Below are positions 18,627 through 27,937 of a DNA stretch of 64,000 nt, in pieces. A program made the translations under genes and the position numbers. The stretch is taken from assembly GCF_000515215.1 (NCBI RefSeq), contig NZ_KI911557.1, forward strand, positions 2,475,741-2,539,740, given 5' to 3'. Source of the DNA: Methylomonas sp. 11b. GTDB taxonomy: Bacteria > Pseudomonadota > Gammaproteobacteria > Methylococcales > Methylomonadaceae. Below the pieces are notes generated by a model that worked only from the letters and a program-made list of their open reading frames with translations, was not told where the DNA came from and did no database searches. How positions within the stretch are numbered: position 1 is the first letter of the stretch; each line of letters begins with the position of its first letter.

Positions 18627-18966
18627 GCAAGGCTTGGTCTAAGTGACGGGGAAATCGCTACGAGGCGACACATCTGCGGTCTATTTTCGCTAATCGGGCT
18701 GGTAGAACGCCAGCAAAATACGCAATGGCGTTCAGCAAAACCGCAGCTACGATGAGTATCGGCACAATAGGCGCGACATTATCAGCGCCTATCCCGATTG
18801 AGTTATTCGCCCGGCCCTTAATTTCCCTGGCGTCGTCGTGCCCGCAAAGGCGGAAGCGACGATTTTAAGGGCCGGAGTAGTCTTCAACTTGCTGCATCCC
18901 CCTCTTTTTCAAAGAGGGTATATCTTAAAGATTTAAAGTTATTGCAGTTAAATCAACAACAAGGGC
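18627..18966. other. Intergenic region, 340 bp, with a REP-like palindrome
   Basis: No gene is visible. The modB promoter should lie here. The main structure is the inverted repeat described at 18811-18875. The 3' part is A/T rich. Confidence 0.5.
18811..18875. repeat. REP-like inverted repeat
   Basis: CCGGCCCTTAA (18811-18821) and TTAAGGGCCGG (18865-18875) are perfect 11-base inverted arms. Inside are GTCGT/ACGA-type inner arms around GCCCGCAAAGGCGG. The form matches bacterial dispersed palindromes in intergenic space. Copy number cannot be judged from this window. Confidence 0.55.
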
Positions 18967-19281
18967 TTATTTTCCGATAATCTGCAAGCGGTTTTCCAGC
19001 TTGGCCGCCACCAAGGCATCGTAATGCCGTTGCAGCATCGAATCGGTTGGCCGCGGAAACAAGGTTGCCTCAATCTCGCTTTGCAATTGCGTCAAAAAAT
19101 GCCGTTTGAGGACCGAATCCTCGGGCAGTCCCTTCGCCGGACCACCGACATCACCTACTGCTTTGCTAGTGCCGCTGGATTTACTGGACTTTGCATAAGC
19201 CGACAGCATGCACCCCAAGGGCGCGAATGCACAGGCAGCCACAATCAGCATAATCAATCCGACCCATATCACTTCACTCAT
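18967..19281 (-). CDS. Small single-pass membrane protein with FAPLG motif and DSxLxRH repeats
   Basis: 104 residues with GGTGA just upstream of the ATG. One N-terminal membrane helix (VGLIMLIVAACAFAPLGCML, about 7-26) is followed by a short linker. Then come two similar units, DSVLKRHFLTQLQSEIE and DSMLQRHYDALVAAKLE, about 25 residues apart. I do not know a function. A second protein with the same helix motif (AFAPLG) and one DSALLRN unit is encoded at 51298-51504, so they form a small family in this genome. Confidence 0.7.
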   Translation of the reverse strand: MSEVIWVGLIMLIVAACAFAPLGCMLSAYAKSSKSSGTSKAVGDVGGPAKGLPEDSVLKRHFLTQLQSEIEATLFPRPTDSMLQRHYDALVAAKLENRLQIIGK

Positions 19282-19681
19282 TTCATCACCTTAATGACAT
19301 TGCCAAAAAATCGGCGATAGGCTTTGGCACGCGCCTGCCGCCCTCTTGAAAATCCCAGTGATTCTCAATTGACCCACAGCAATATCAATGCCACGGAACT
19401 TAGCGCCCGCAAGCCCCGGAACACAGGGACTTTCAGGGATGTGTCACAGTTTGAGTGTATTGTTTTGAGACAGGAATGCGACAAGACCGCAACATTCAGA
19501 AAAAATTGTCAGCGATACAAGTGCAGACGTTTTCATGGGAGCGATGCCTTTCCCAGTCACTAGACTTAGTACCCAGGCAAAACATTCCGCTAATAGATTG
19601 ATGGTTTGCTCGCGCAATTCACGCATTGCCAAAATGCCTCGGCAAATTGGCATGCAAACCCGCTACGCACGTTAATTCGAC
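19282..19681. other. Intergenic region, 400 bp, no gene seen
   Basis: Between the small membrane protein and the 3' end of the LysR gene. Short open frames exist on both strands, but none has a ribosome site plus a plausible protein. I see no clear repeat or terminator. Confidence 0.45.
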
Positions 19682-20611
19682 TCAAGCCTCGCCGCCAGCT
19701 ATTGAAACGTGATCAACGTCCGAAACCCTTGATTCAGACGAGTTGGCCAGCAAATCTTTGACTAAAGCATTCGGGAAACGCCGGCTCGGCGTGATGGCAT
19801 AAAAGCGCTCGCGAATATCCGCGATACGGTAGCGCTCCACCAACAGACCTTGGCGTAATTCATCCAGCACAACCACCGGCGGTACGAGGGTCAAATGGCC
19901 GGACTCGCGCGCCAGCAAGCGCAGCATCGCCATGTCATCGACTTCGGCCACCACAATTGGCCTCACGCCGGCTTGTTCCAGCAAGAAATCGAACGCGGCC
20001 CTAATTTCGCTTTCAATGCTCGGTAACAGCAGGGGTCTGCCATGCAGATCCTGCGGGAATTGAAACGGCAGATTGTCGGCGCAGGGTTTACCGACCAAGC
20101 TGACCGGCTGTTCATCCAATAGATGGCAATGCCAATTGGTTTGCGCATCTCGCGGTACCGGCCGGTTGGACAGCACCAGATCGATGGTGTGGGTATGCAT
20201 TTGCGCCAGCAATTCGCGCAGGCTGCCGGAATGCAACACCAGTTCGACATCGCTGCGCAGGACTAAGGAGCGGACCAACTCCAGCTGAAAATTACGCGAC
20301 AGCGTAGACACTGCACCAATCCGCAATAACTGCCGTTCGCCCGCCGAACGGCCATGCATCAAGCTGATCAATTCATCGCCAGCCCGAAAAATGGCGTTGG
20401 CGTAATCCAGGGCAATCCGTCCGGCTTCGGTTAATTGCAGGCGTTTGCCCTCACGCTCGAACAACTTTTGCCCAAACGATTCTTCTAGCTGACGCAATTG
20501 AATACTCAGCGCCGACTGTGACACATGTAAGCGTTCAGCAGCCCGCGTCAAATTGTTTTCGTTGGCGATCATCCAGAAATAACGCAGATGGTGATAGTTC
20601 AGTGAGGCCAT
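19682..20611 (-). CDS. LysR-family transcriptional regulator, divergent from the dab operon
   Basis: 309 residues. The N-terminal winged helix (HHLRYFWMIANENNLTRAAERLHVSQSALSIQLRQLEE, about 6-44) is of the NhaR/CysB-like LysR type and is followed by a two-lobed effector-binding domain from about 92. It reads away from dabB with a 188-bp shared region, the usual arrangement for a LysR regulator of the divergent operon. Control of DabAB by an inorganic-carbon or sulfur signal is plausible but not shown. No operator could be identified with confidence in the shared region. Confidence 0.9.
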   Translation of the reverse strand: MASLNYHHLRYFWMIANENNLTRAAERLHVSQSALSIQLRQLEESFGQKLFEREGKRLQLTEAGRIALDYANAIFRAGDELISLMHGRSAGERQLLRIGAVSTLSRNFQLELVRSLVLRSDVELVLHSGSLRELLAQMHTHTIDLVLSNRPVPRDAQTNWHCHLLDEQPVSLVGKPCADNLPFQFPQDLHGRPLLLPSIESEIRAAFDFLLEQAGVRPIVVAEVDDMAMLRLLARESGHLTLVPPVVVLDELRQGLLVERYRIADIRERFYAITPSRRFPNALVKDLLANSSESRVSDVDHVSIAGGEA

Positions 20612-20713
20612 TTAGTCATTAACAAAAAAGAACATTTAGATTAAATACATATATTGGATGAATCAATAGCCGATTGCTAGCATGACCTCACTCTCAACAC
20701 TTCGGAGATTCTC

Positions 20714-20803
20714 ATGAACCGTACTATCAGCTGGGCAATCTTATGCATCGAACAATCTGACAGCAACGCCACATTGCTAATTAGACAGGAGTTGCTGCCA
20801 TGA
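20714..20803 (+). CDS. Putative 29-residue leader ORF overlapping dabB start
   Basis: ATG at 20714 is preceded by CGGAG at seven bases. The frame encodes 29 residues (MNRTISWAILCIEQSDSN, then ATLLIRQELLP), and its TGA overlaps the dabB ATG as ATGA. The good ribosome site and exact overlap argue for real translation and coupling to dabB. It is too short to assign to a family. It could be a regulatory leader peptide or a small membrane-linked subunit (residues 5-12 are mildly hydrophobic). Confidence 0.5.
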   Translation: MNRTISWAILCIEQSDSNATLLIRQELLP

Positions 20804-22392
20804 CATCCTTGATCAGTTACTTGGCTGTTTCGACTCCGCTGCTGTTGTTTCTATCCGGCACTCCGTCCTCCGCCTGGGCGACACGCCACCCGCAGCAAAT
20901 GGGCAAACTGTGCGGCGCTTTATCCATCATGGCGGTACTCACAGCCGGGCTTTCCGGCATCGGCATTTTCTATCCGGTTTCATTACCTGCTGGTGTCGCA
21001 GATAACGGCTTATACATCGACAGACTCTCGGTCATCATGCTGATGCTGGTGGCGTTCATAGGCGCCGTGGTCATCCGCTATTCACGTCATTACCTGGATG
21101 GCGATCCTGGTCAGGGCCGTTTTTTTAAGTGGCTGGCCTGGACTATCGCGGCAGTGATGACCCTAGTCATCGCCGGCCACTTCATATTATTTGTGCTGGC
21201 CTGGATTCTCACCAGTCTGTGTTTGCACCGATTATTGTTGTTTTATCCGGAACGCCAGGGGGCTCGTATCGCCGCGCGCAAGAAGTTTGTCTTCAGCCGC
21301 TTAGGCGATTGCGCGCTGATTTTGGCAGGGGTTTGGCTTTATCAAGTCTTCGGCACCCTTGAATTCAGGGAATTGTTCGCACTTGCAGACAGACCGGTTG
21401 CGGACACCGGCTTGTTGAACGCCGCAGCCTTTGCCCTGGTGATTGGCGCTGTGATCAAATCGGCGCAGTTTCCATTTCACAGCTGGCTGCCGGAGGTCAT
21501 GGAAACCCCCACGCCGGTATCGGCGTTGATGCATGCCGGCATCATCAATGCCGGCGGATTTCTAGTGATACGCATGAGCCACATACTGGTGCAGGCGCCC
21601 GTCGCACTGCACTTGCTGGCAGTCATCGGCACCATTACTGCTCTTTTCGGCTCATTGGTGATGCTGACTCAAACCAGTATCAAAAAATCGCTGGCCTTTT
21701 CCACCGTCGGCCAGATGGGTTTCATGATGTTGCAATGTGGGCTCGGCGCATTTTCCTCGGCGATGCTGCATATCGTCGCCCACGCCTTGTACAAGGCGCA
21801 CGCCTTTTTATCCAGCGGCAGCGTGGTGGACATTGCTCGCGCGGCCTGGGCTCCGCCGATTCGCGACAGTCGCCATCCAGGCGAACTGTTGCTGGCGTTC
21901 ATAGCGGCCTTGGGCTTGACCGTTGGCAGTGCCGGCTTGTTCGATCTGACATTTAGGGAAGAGCCGGGCATTGTGCTGTTGGGTGCCATCTTGCAAATGG
22001 CCTTGACCTACTTGTTGTGGAATGCCGTGGCCCATCAAACCGGTCCAGCGCAAATCGGCAAAGCCCTGCTGATTGCCGCCGGGGTTAGCCTTTTGTATTT
22101 CGCCCTGCAAACCGGCTTCTTGCATTTACTGCGCGCAGACATTGCTGACCAGATGCCGATAGACAGCGTGTTCGATAGTGTTTTGCTGATCATCGTACTG
22201 GCGGGCTTTTTCACGATTTTGATGTTACAGATTCAGTACCCGGGCCCGGCGGCTGCCCAGGTTTGGCAAGCAGCCTACGTGCATATCTACAACGGCTTTT
22301 ACATCAGTACTCTGACCAACCGCATGATTCATCGGTATGGGTCCAAGCCCGTCAGTCTTAGCCATCGTCACTCTGGAGGAATGCCGCAATGA
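20800..22392 (+). CDS. dabB: NuoL-like membrane subunit of DabAB inorganic-carbon transporter
   Basis: 530 residues, about 13-14 membrane helices, of the proton-conducting antiporter-like family (NuoL/MrpA). Key segments are FPFHSWLPEVMETPTPVSALMHAGIINAGGFLVIR, with the conserved Glu in LPEVME, and KKSLAFSTVGQMGFMMLQCGLG. No other complex I subunit is nearby. It overlaps dabA by four bases (ATGA). In characterised DAB systems DabB provides cation-driven energy for the carbonic-anhydrase-like DabA. The start follows AGGAG eight bases upstream. Confidence 0.93.
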   Translation: MTSLISYLAVSTPLLLFLSGTPSSAWATRHPQQMGKLCGALSIMAVLTAGLSGIGIFYPVSLPAGVADNGLYIDRLSVIMLMLVAFIGAVVIRYSRHYLDGDPGQGRFFKWLAWTIAAVMTLVIAGHFILFVLAWILTSLCLHRLLLFYPERQGARIAARKKFVFSRLGDCALILAGVWLYQVFGTLEFRELFALADRPVADTGLLNAAAFALVIGAVIKSAQFPFHSWLPEVMETPTPVSALMHAGIINAGGFLVIRMSHILVQAPVALHLLAVIGTITALFGSLVMLTQTSIKKSLAFSTVGQMGFMMLQCGLGAFSSAMLHIVAHALYKAHAFLSSGSVVDIARAAWAPPIRDSRHPGELLLAFIAALGLTVGSAGLFDLTFREEPGIVLLGAILQMALTYLLWNAVAHQTGPAQIGKALLIAAGVSLLYFALQTGFLHLLRADIADQMPIDSVFDSVLLIIVLAGFFTILMLQIQYPGPAAAQVWQAAYVHIYNGFYISTLTNRMIHRYGSKPVSLSHRHSGGMPQ

Positions 22393-24971
22393 ACTCAGCC
22401 GTATTGTCATTTAAAACACAGCCCTCATTCGCTGATGCCGAGATAGTCAGCGTTGCCGATGGCACGCATACCTACCAAACCCCGGATATAGTTGCAGCCG
22501 TTGAAAGCGCCTGCACCCGCATCGCGCCGTTATGGCCCCTGCAACAGTTCGTCGCGGTCAATCCGTTTCTGGGTCTAACTGAGCGCAGCTTTGCTGATGC
22601 TTGTGAAGTCAGCGCGCGGATGGGTCAAGGCGAGATGCTGATGCCGGCGAGTTTCTACGCCGAACACTATCGTTCGGGCCGCATTGAAGAGTCCGATGTC
22701 AGGCAGGCACTACAACTTGCCGGCAGCAGTATGTCGCTAGAACAATGCCTGTCCCTATTGCATGAAGCGTCGGGCCAGGATTTCGGGTTGACCGGCAAGC
22801 GCTGGCAGACCTTGGCGGAGCATCTGGACGCCATGCGTGGCAGCCAGTGGTCGGTATTGATTACCGAGGAAATATCCAAATGGTGCGCGGCCTACTTCGA
22901 TCAAGGACAATCCGCATGGCGCATGCCCTGGCGGGGGCTGCCGCTGTATGTGGCCTGGCGCCGCGCTGCGGCCTTTGATCGCACGCCGGAATTAGCCGGC
23001 CTGTCGGCGTTTCGTCAGACGATAAACGCCTTGCCTGAAGAGCCCATTGAGGCGATTACGCAGATACTCACTGAAATGGGTTTGCCCAGCGCCCGACTCG
23101 ATGATGCCTGTCATCGGCAGTTGCTAACGGTGGCCGGCTGGAGTTCTTGGGTGTGTTACAAACATTGGCAAACCAGCCCCGAGAAAAACCAGGATGCCTT
23201 GCGGCAACTACTGGCCATACGGCTCAGCTATGACTATGCGCTCATTTCGGCGGTGGCAAGCCGGCAAGATGTCGAGACATGGCGAGGCCATTGGCAAGAC
23301 GCGCCGTTGACAGATACCGATACCGGCGTAGCGCTTGAAGTACGGCATATTATGCAGTCGGCCTACGAATTGGCAACGCAACGCCCCTTGTTCGAAAAAC
23401 TCGCGTCGGCGCTGGCCTCAACAGGCCCTTGGCAAGCCCAGCGTAAAAACCTGCAGGCAGTGTTTTGTATCGACGTGCGTTCCGAAATTTATCGGCGCGC
23501 TCTGGAAATGCAATCTCATACTATCGAAACCCTTGGTTTTGCCGGTTTCTTCGGTTTCCCCATCGAATACATCGCTCTTGGGCACCATCATGGTCAGCAG
23601 CAATGTCCGGTTTTGCTGAAGCCTAGATTCCGGATTCGGGAAAGTGTAACCGATGCCGATGTCGGCGAACTACGCGACATCCTGGAAAAGCGCTGGCTGC
23701 GCAAACGTTTAAATCGGCTTTGGAAGGGCTTTAAAAACTCCGCGGTGTCGTGTTTCTCTTACGTGGAAATTTCCGGTCTGAGCTTCGCCGGCAAATTGCT
23801 CAGCGACAGCCTGGGTTTGACCCGGCCGGTAGTGAAACCGGGTATCGCCGGTCTGGACAAAGCCATCGTCCACCGCATCGGACCGGTCATTACCCGCCAG
23901 CGCGGCCGTCTGATTGCCAAGGGGCCAGTGGTCGAAACCGGTATCGCCCTGGGTGACCGCGTCGAACTGGCGCGCAAAGCCCTGCAGGGCATGAGCCTGA
24001 CAGGCCGTTTTGCCCGGCTGGTGTTGTTGTGCGGCCACGGCAGCAGCACCGTCAACAATCCTTACGCCGCCGGCCTGGATTGCGGCGCCTGCGGAGGGCA
24101 CAGCGGCGAAGCCAACGCCAGGGTGGCGGCTGCGGTGTTGAACGATCGCGAGGTTCGTGCCGGCCTGGCAGCGCAGGGACTGACTATCCCGAAAGATACC
24201 TGGTTTGTCGCCGGTTTGCACGATACGACCACGGATGAGGTGCGGCTGTTCGACCTTGAGCAAATCCCGCATTGCTTCGGCGAAGACCTGTTGCTATTAC
24301 AGCGCTGGCTGAATCAGGCTTCACAACTCACTCGCCAGGAGCGCGCGCCGGGTTTGGGATTACCCCGCCACGATGCCGCTGCGCTAATGAAAGCCGTTAC
24401 TCAACGCAGCCGCGATTGGTCGCAGATTCGTCCGGAATGGGGTCTGGCGGGGAATATGGCTTTTATTGCCGCACCCAGACAACGCACGTATCACTTTGAA
24501 TTCGACGGTCGGGTATTTCTACACAACTACGATTACCGGCAAGACTCGGATACTGCGATTTTGAGTCTGATCATGAGCGCGCCGATGGTGGTGGCCAGCT
24601 GGATTAATCTGCAGTACTACGCCTCGACCGTGGATAACCGCCGCTTCGGCAGCGGTAACAAAGCGTTGCACAATGTGGTCGGCACCATCGGCATTCTCGA
24701 AGGCAACGGCGGCGATTTGCGCACCGGCTTGCCTTGGCAATCGCTACATGACGGCAAAACCCTGCGCCACGAGCCGGTGCGTTTGACCGTGGTCATCGAG
24801 GCACCCGCCGAGATGATCGAGCAAGTCTTGGCAAACCACGCCGAGGTTCGGCAATTGGTCGACAACCACTGGTTGCACCTGACGCGTATCGATCCGTTGG
24901 ACAACCGCTGCTATCGCTATCTACAGCCGCAGCACTGGCAAGCCGTCACCGATTCTGGCAAGGAGAGTTAA
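22389..24971 (+). CDS. dabA: DabA, zinc-dependent inorganic-carbon-accumulating subunit (DUF2309)
   Basis: 860 residues, full length for the family. The zinc-site residues can be placed by comparison with Halothiobacillus DabA2 (known Cys351, Asp353, His524, Cys539). Here they are Cys360 and Asp362 in VFCIDVRSE, His550 in LLCGHGS and Cys565 in GLDCGACGG. The beta-carbonic-anhydrase-like site is thus intact. DabA is thought to convert CO2 to bicarbonate vectorially at the inner membrane, driven by ions through DabB. In a methanotroph it could serve anaplerotic carboxylation or low-CO2 growth. It is followed after one base by cysD. Confidence 0.95.
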   Translation: MNSAVLSFKTQPSFADAEIVSVADGTHTYQTPDIVAAVESACTRIAPLWPLQQFVAVNPFLGLTERSFADACEVSARMGQGEMLMPASFYAEHYRSGRIEESDVRQALQLAGSSMSLEQCLSLLHEASGQDFGLTGKRWQTLAEHLDAMRGSQWSVLITEEISKWCAAYFDQGQSAWRMPWRGLPLYVAWRRAAAFDRTPELAGLSAFRQTINALPEEPIEAITQILTEMGLPSARLDDACHRQLLTVAGWSSWVCYKHWQTSPEKNQDALRQLLAIRLSYDYALISAVASRQDVETWRGHWQDAPLTDTDTGVALEVRHIMQSAYELATQRPLFEKLASALASTGPWQAQRKNLQAVFCIDVRSEIYRRALEMQSHTIETLGFAGFFGFPIEYIALGHHHGQQQCPVLLKPRFRIRESVTDADVGELRDILEKRWLRKRLNRLWKGFKNSAVSCFSYVEISGLSFAGKLLSDSLGLTRPVVKPGIAGLDKAIVHRIGPVITRQRGRLIAKGPVVETGIALGDRVELARKALQGMSLTGRFARLVLLCGHGSSTVNNPYAAGLDCGACGGHSGEANARVAAAVLNDREVRAGLAAQGLTIPKDTWFVAGLHDTTTDEVRLFDLEQIPHCFGEDLLLLQRWLNQASQLTRQERAPGLGLPRHDAAALMKAVTQRSRDWSQIRPEWGLAGNMAFIAAPRQRTYHFEFDGRVFLHNYDYRQDSDTAILSLIMSAPMVVASWINLQYYASTVDNRRFGSGNKALHNVVGTIGILEGNGGDLRTGLPWQSLHDGKTLRHEPVRLTVVIEAPAEMIEQVLANHAEVRQLVDNHWLHLTRIDPLDNRCYRYLQPQHWQAVTDSGKES

Positions 24972-24972
24972 T

Positions 24973-25908
24973 ATGAACGAGCAAGTAAACACACCCGTCA
25001 ACCAGACACACGCAGCGGCGGACCACCTGGACTTACTGGAAGCCGAGGCGCTGTTCATCCTCCGCGAGGTGATTGCTGAATGTCGACATCCGGTGTTGTT
25101 GTTTTCCGGCGGCAAGGATTCGGCGGTGTTATTACATCTGGCTTACAAGGCTTTTCATCCCGAGCGCATCGGCTGCGCGCTATTGCACATTGATACCGGC
25201 CATAACTATGACGAAGTGATTGCCTATCGCGACCGGATGGCCGAACGCTACGCTTGCCAGTTGCACGTGCGCAGCGTCGAAGACTCGATCCGTAAAGGCT
25301 CGGTACGTTTGCGGCATGCGTTGGAATCGCGCAATGCCTATCAATCGGTGACTTTGATGGAAGCAATCGCCGAATTTGGTTTCGATGCCTGTCTGGGAGG
25401 TGCCCGACGTGACGAAGAGAAAGCGCGGGCCAAGGAGCGTATCGTCAGCGTGCGCGACGAGTTCGGTCAATGGGAACCCAAAAATCAGCGCCCTGAGCTC
25501 TGGTCTTTGTACAACACCCGCGTCGCACTGGGCGACCATCTAAGGGTATTCCCGATTTCAAATTGGACCGAACTCGATGTCTGGCAATACATCCAGCGCG
25601 AAGACATCGAACTGCCGGCGCTTTACTTCGCCCATCCGCGCCAAGTGGTGCGGCGCGGCGATATTCTGGTACCGGTGACGCATCTGACACCGGCCCAGGC
25701 CGGCGATACCGTAGAAACCATCAGCTGCCGTTTCCGCACTGTCGGCGATATTTCCTGCACCGCGCCGGTGGCATCGTCAGCCGGTAATGTAGCCGACATC
25801 ATCGCCGAAACCGCCCAATGCCTGCTGACCGAACGTGGCGCGACCCGCCTGGACGACCGCGCCTCCGATGCGGCGATGGAACAACGTAAAAAAGAGGGGT
25901 ATTTCTGA
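24973..25908 (+). CDS. cysD: Sulfate adenylyltransferase subunit 2
   Basis: 311 residues, PAPS-reductase-like N-type ATP pyrophosphatase. The PP-loop SGGKDS is at 45-50. Further family stretches are HIDTGHNYDEVIAYRD, GGARRDEEKARAKERI and FPISNWTELDVWQYI, with an RRKKEGYF-like end (EQRKKEGYF). It forms APS from sulfate and ATP together with the GTPase CysN. It sits one base after dabA and overlaps cysN by one base, so it is in the dab operon. No cysC, cysH or cysIJ is in the window. Confidence 0.95.
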   Translation: MNEQVNTPVNQTHAAADHLDLLEAEALFILREVIAECRHPVLLFSGGKDSAVLLHLAYKAFHPERIGCALLHIDTGHNYDEVIAYRDRMAERYACQLHVRSVEDSIRKGSVRLRHALESRNAYQSVTLMEAIAEFGFDACLGGARRDEEKARAKERIVSVRDEFGQWEPKNQRPELWSLYNTRVALGDHLRVFPISNWTELDVWQYIQREDIELPALYFAHPRQVVRRGDILVPVTHLTPAQAGDTVETISCRFRTVGDISCTAPVASSAGNVADIIAETAQCLLTERGATRLDDRASDAAMEQRKKEGYF

Positions 25909-27230
25909 TGAACGCACCTAGCTATGTGACACTTGAAAGCCAATTTGACGAGACCGTGCAACCCGCTAATTCCGGCCTGCTGAGGTTTATCACCGCCGGC
26001 AGCGTCGATGACGGCAAGAGCACGCTGATCGGTCGCTTGTTGTACGACACCGGCAACGTCGCCGCCGATCAATTGGCGGCGATTCAAGCCACTTCGCAAA
26101 AACGCGGGCTGGCGGCTATCGATTGGTCGTTGTTGACCGATGGCCTGATCGCTGAGCGGGAACAAGGCATTACGATTGATGTGGCCTATCGTTATTTCGC
26201 CACATCGCGGCGTAAATTCATCATCGGTGATGCGCCCGGCCACGAGCAATATACCCGCAACATGGTCACAGCCGCCTCCAGCGCCGACTCGGCGATTTTG
26301 TTGGTCGACGCCAGGAAAGGCGTCACCACCCAGACCCGCCGCCACGCCTATCTGGCACATTTACTCGGTATCCGCGAGTTAGTGCTGGCAGTGAACAAAA
26401 TGGATTTGGTGGATTGGCAACCTGCGGTATATCAAGACATCGTAGATGCGTTCAACGCCTTCGTCAGCGCCTTGGGTCGTCATCACGTGCAAGCCATTCC
26501 GCTATCGGCTTTAAACGGTACCAACGTGGCGACGCGCGCGGAGGCGATTCCTTGGTATCACGGTCCCAGTTTGCTCGAATACTTGGAAGCCGTCCCGGCC
26601 CGGCGCGATGCCGAGCGGGCCCCGCTAAGGCTGCCGGTGCAGCGTGTGGTGCGGGTGATGCTGGGCAATGCCGCCAACGGAGCAAGCGATACGGAATTTC
26701 GCGGTTATCAAGGCACACTGGCTTCGGGACGGCTGCACATTGGCGACGAAATAGCGGTGTGGCCGACCGGCCAGCGGGCGCGCGTCAAGGGTTTGACTGT
26801 GGCCGAACAGTCATTGGCCATGGCAAGCGCAGATCACGCGGTGGTAGTGGCGCTGGAAAGTGAAATCGACATTTCGCGTGGCGATATGCTGTCCAACGCC
26901 ATTCAGCCGCCGCGGGTCGTCAAGACACTCACCGCCGATATGTGCTGGTTGTCCGAGCAGCCAATGCAAGCGCGGGGTAAGTACCTGGTTAAACATACCA
27001 CCCGCACCGTTAATGCTTTCTTCGAAGAGTTGAGTTACCGGGTTGACGTCAACACGCTGGACCACCAGGCCACCCCGGAAACGGCAGTCATGAACGACAT
27101 CCTGCGGGTCAAACTTAAATTGCAACAGCCACTGTTAGTCGATGCGTATGTCGATAACCGCACCACCGGCAGTTTCATCGTCATCGATCCGGCGTCTTTG
27201 CACACGGTAGCGGCTGGCGTGATTATTTAA
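25908..27230 (+). CDS. cysN: Sulfate adenylyltransferase subunit 1 (GTPase), without APS kinase domain
   Basis: 440 residues, EF-Tu-like GTPase. G1 is GSVDDGKST near residue 31, the switch region has EREQGITIDVAYRYF, G3 is DAPGHEQYTRNM and G4 is NKMD. Domains II and III follow and the protein ends after GVII, so no CysC (APS kinase) fusion is present. It drives APS formation by CysD through GTP hydrolysis. Translationally coupled to cysD. APS would need a separate kinase or an APS reductase encoded elsewhere. Confidence 0.95.
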   Translation: MNAPSYVTLESQFDETVQPANSGLLRFITAGSVDDGKSTLIGRLLYDTGNVAADQLAAIQATSQKRGLAAIDWSLLTDGLIAEREQGITIDVAYRYFATSRRKFIIGDAPGHEQYTRNMVTAASSADSAILLVDARKGVTTQTRRHAYLAHLLGIRELVLAVNKMDLVDWQPAVYQDIVDAFNAFVSALGRHHVQAIPLSALNGTNVATRAEAIPWYHGPSLLEYLEAVPARRDAERAPLRLPVQRVVRVMLGNAANGASDTEFRGYQGTLASGRLHIGDEIAVWPTGQRARVKGLTVAEQSLAMASADHAVVVALESEIDISRGDMLSNAIQPPRVVKTLTADMCWLSEQPMQARGKYLVKHTTRTVNAFFEELSYRVDVNTLDHQATPETAVMNDILRVKLKLQQPLLVDAYVDNRTTGSFIVIDPASLHTVAAGVII

Positions 27231-27262
27231 CGCTATAGGGTCTAAAAACAGGAATCCTCCAA

Positions 27263-27898
27263 ATGAATTGGAACGAATATGTGCAATTGCTCGCCGGCTT
27301 GATTTCCGTAGTCAATCCGATCAGTGCCATGCCGATTTTTATGTCGTTGACTGCGACAAAATCACCTTTGCAACGTCGGCAGACAGCAATGACCACCGCA
27401 TTTGCCGTGGCGATGGTGTTGTTCACTTCGCTGTTGGCGGGCGAGCCCATCCTGAATTTCTTCGGCATCGGCCTGCCGGCTTTTCGGGTGGCCGGCGGCC
27501 TATTGTTGCTGTTGATGGGCATATCGATGCTGCGAGTCAGCGATGATCGTTCTCGGCACACACCGGAAGAAGACGCCGAGTCGCACGAAAAGTCCTCGGT
27601 AGCGGTGGTGCCCTTGGCGATTCCCTTGTTGGCAGGGCCTGGCGCGATCAGCACCACCATCGTCTATGCACATCGCGATTTGTCCTTGGCGCACTATTTG
27701 TTGTTCAGCGGCGTGATCGCGTCCGTCAGTTTGATCGTGTTGCTAATCCTGCTGCTGGCGCCGCGCATTATCGCCGTGATGGGACAAACCGGCATGAACG
27801 TGGTGACGCGAGTGATGGGCTTATTGTTGACCTCGACCGCCGTCGAATTTATCGCCGGCGGCATTACGGAGCTATTTCCTATTTTGGTGAGAGGCTGA
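27263..27898 (+). CDS. MarC family integral membrane protein
   Basis: 211 residues with six predicted helices. The N-terminus LISVVNPISAMPIFMSLT, with its Asn-Pro, and the middle VPLAIPLLAGPGAISTTIVY are MarC (UPF0056) signatures. The family is of unknown transport function despite its name. It starts 32 bp after cysN with GGAATCC upstream and no terminator between, so it may be the last gene of the dab-cys operon. Confidence 0.88.
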   Translation: MNWNEYVQLLAGLISVVNPISAMPIFMSLTATKSPLQRRQTAMTTAFAVAMVLFTSLLAGEPILNFFGIGLPAFRVAGGLLLLLMGISMLRVSDDRSRHTPEEDAESHEKSSVAVVPLAIPLLAGPGAISTTIVYAHRDLSLAHYLLFSGVIASVSLIVLLILLLAPRIIAVMGQTGMNVVTRVMGLLLTSTAVEFIAGGITELFPILVRG

Positions 27899-27937
27899 GG
27901 ATTGCGCTAAAAATAACTTCCCGAAATGACTTACCGG

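Noticed and set aside
19444..19653. 69-codon minus-strand open frame with a hydrophobic segment
   Set aside because: No convincing ribosome site or relative; could be chance.
20612..20713. Possible LysR binding site between the regulator and the dab operon
   Set aside because: Several T-N11-A pairs exist in this A/T-rich stretch but none is a clean palindrome, so no site is claimed.
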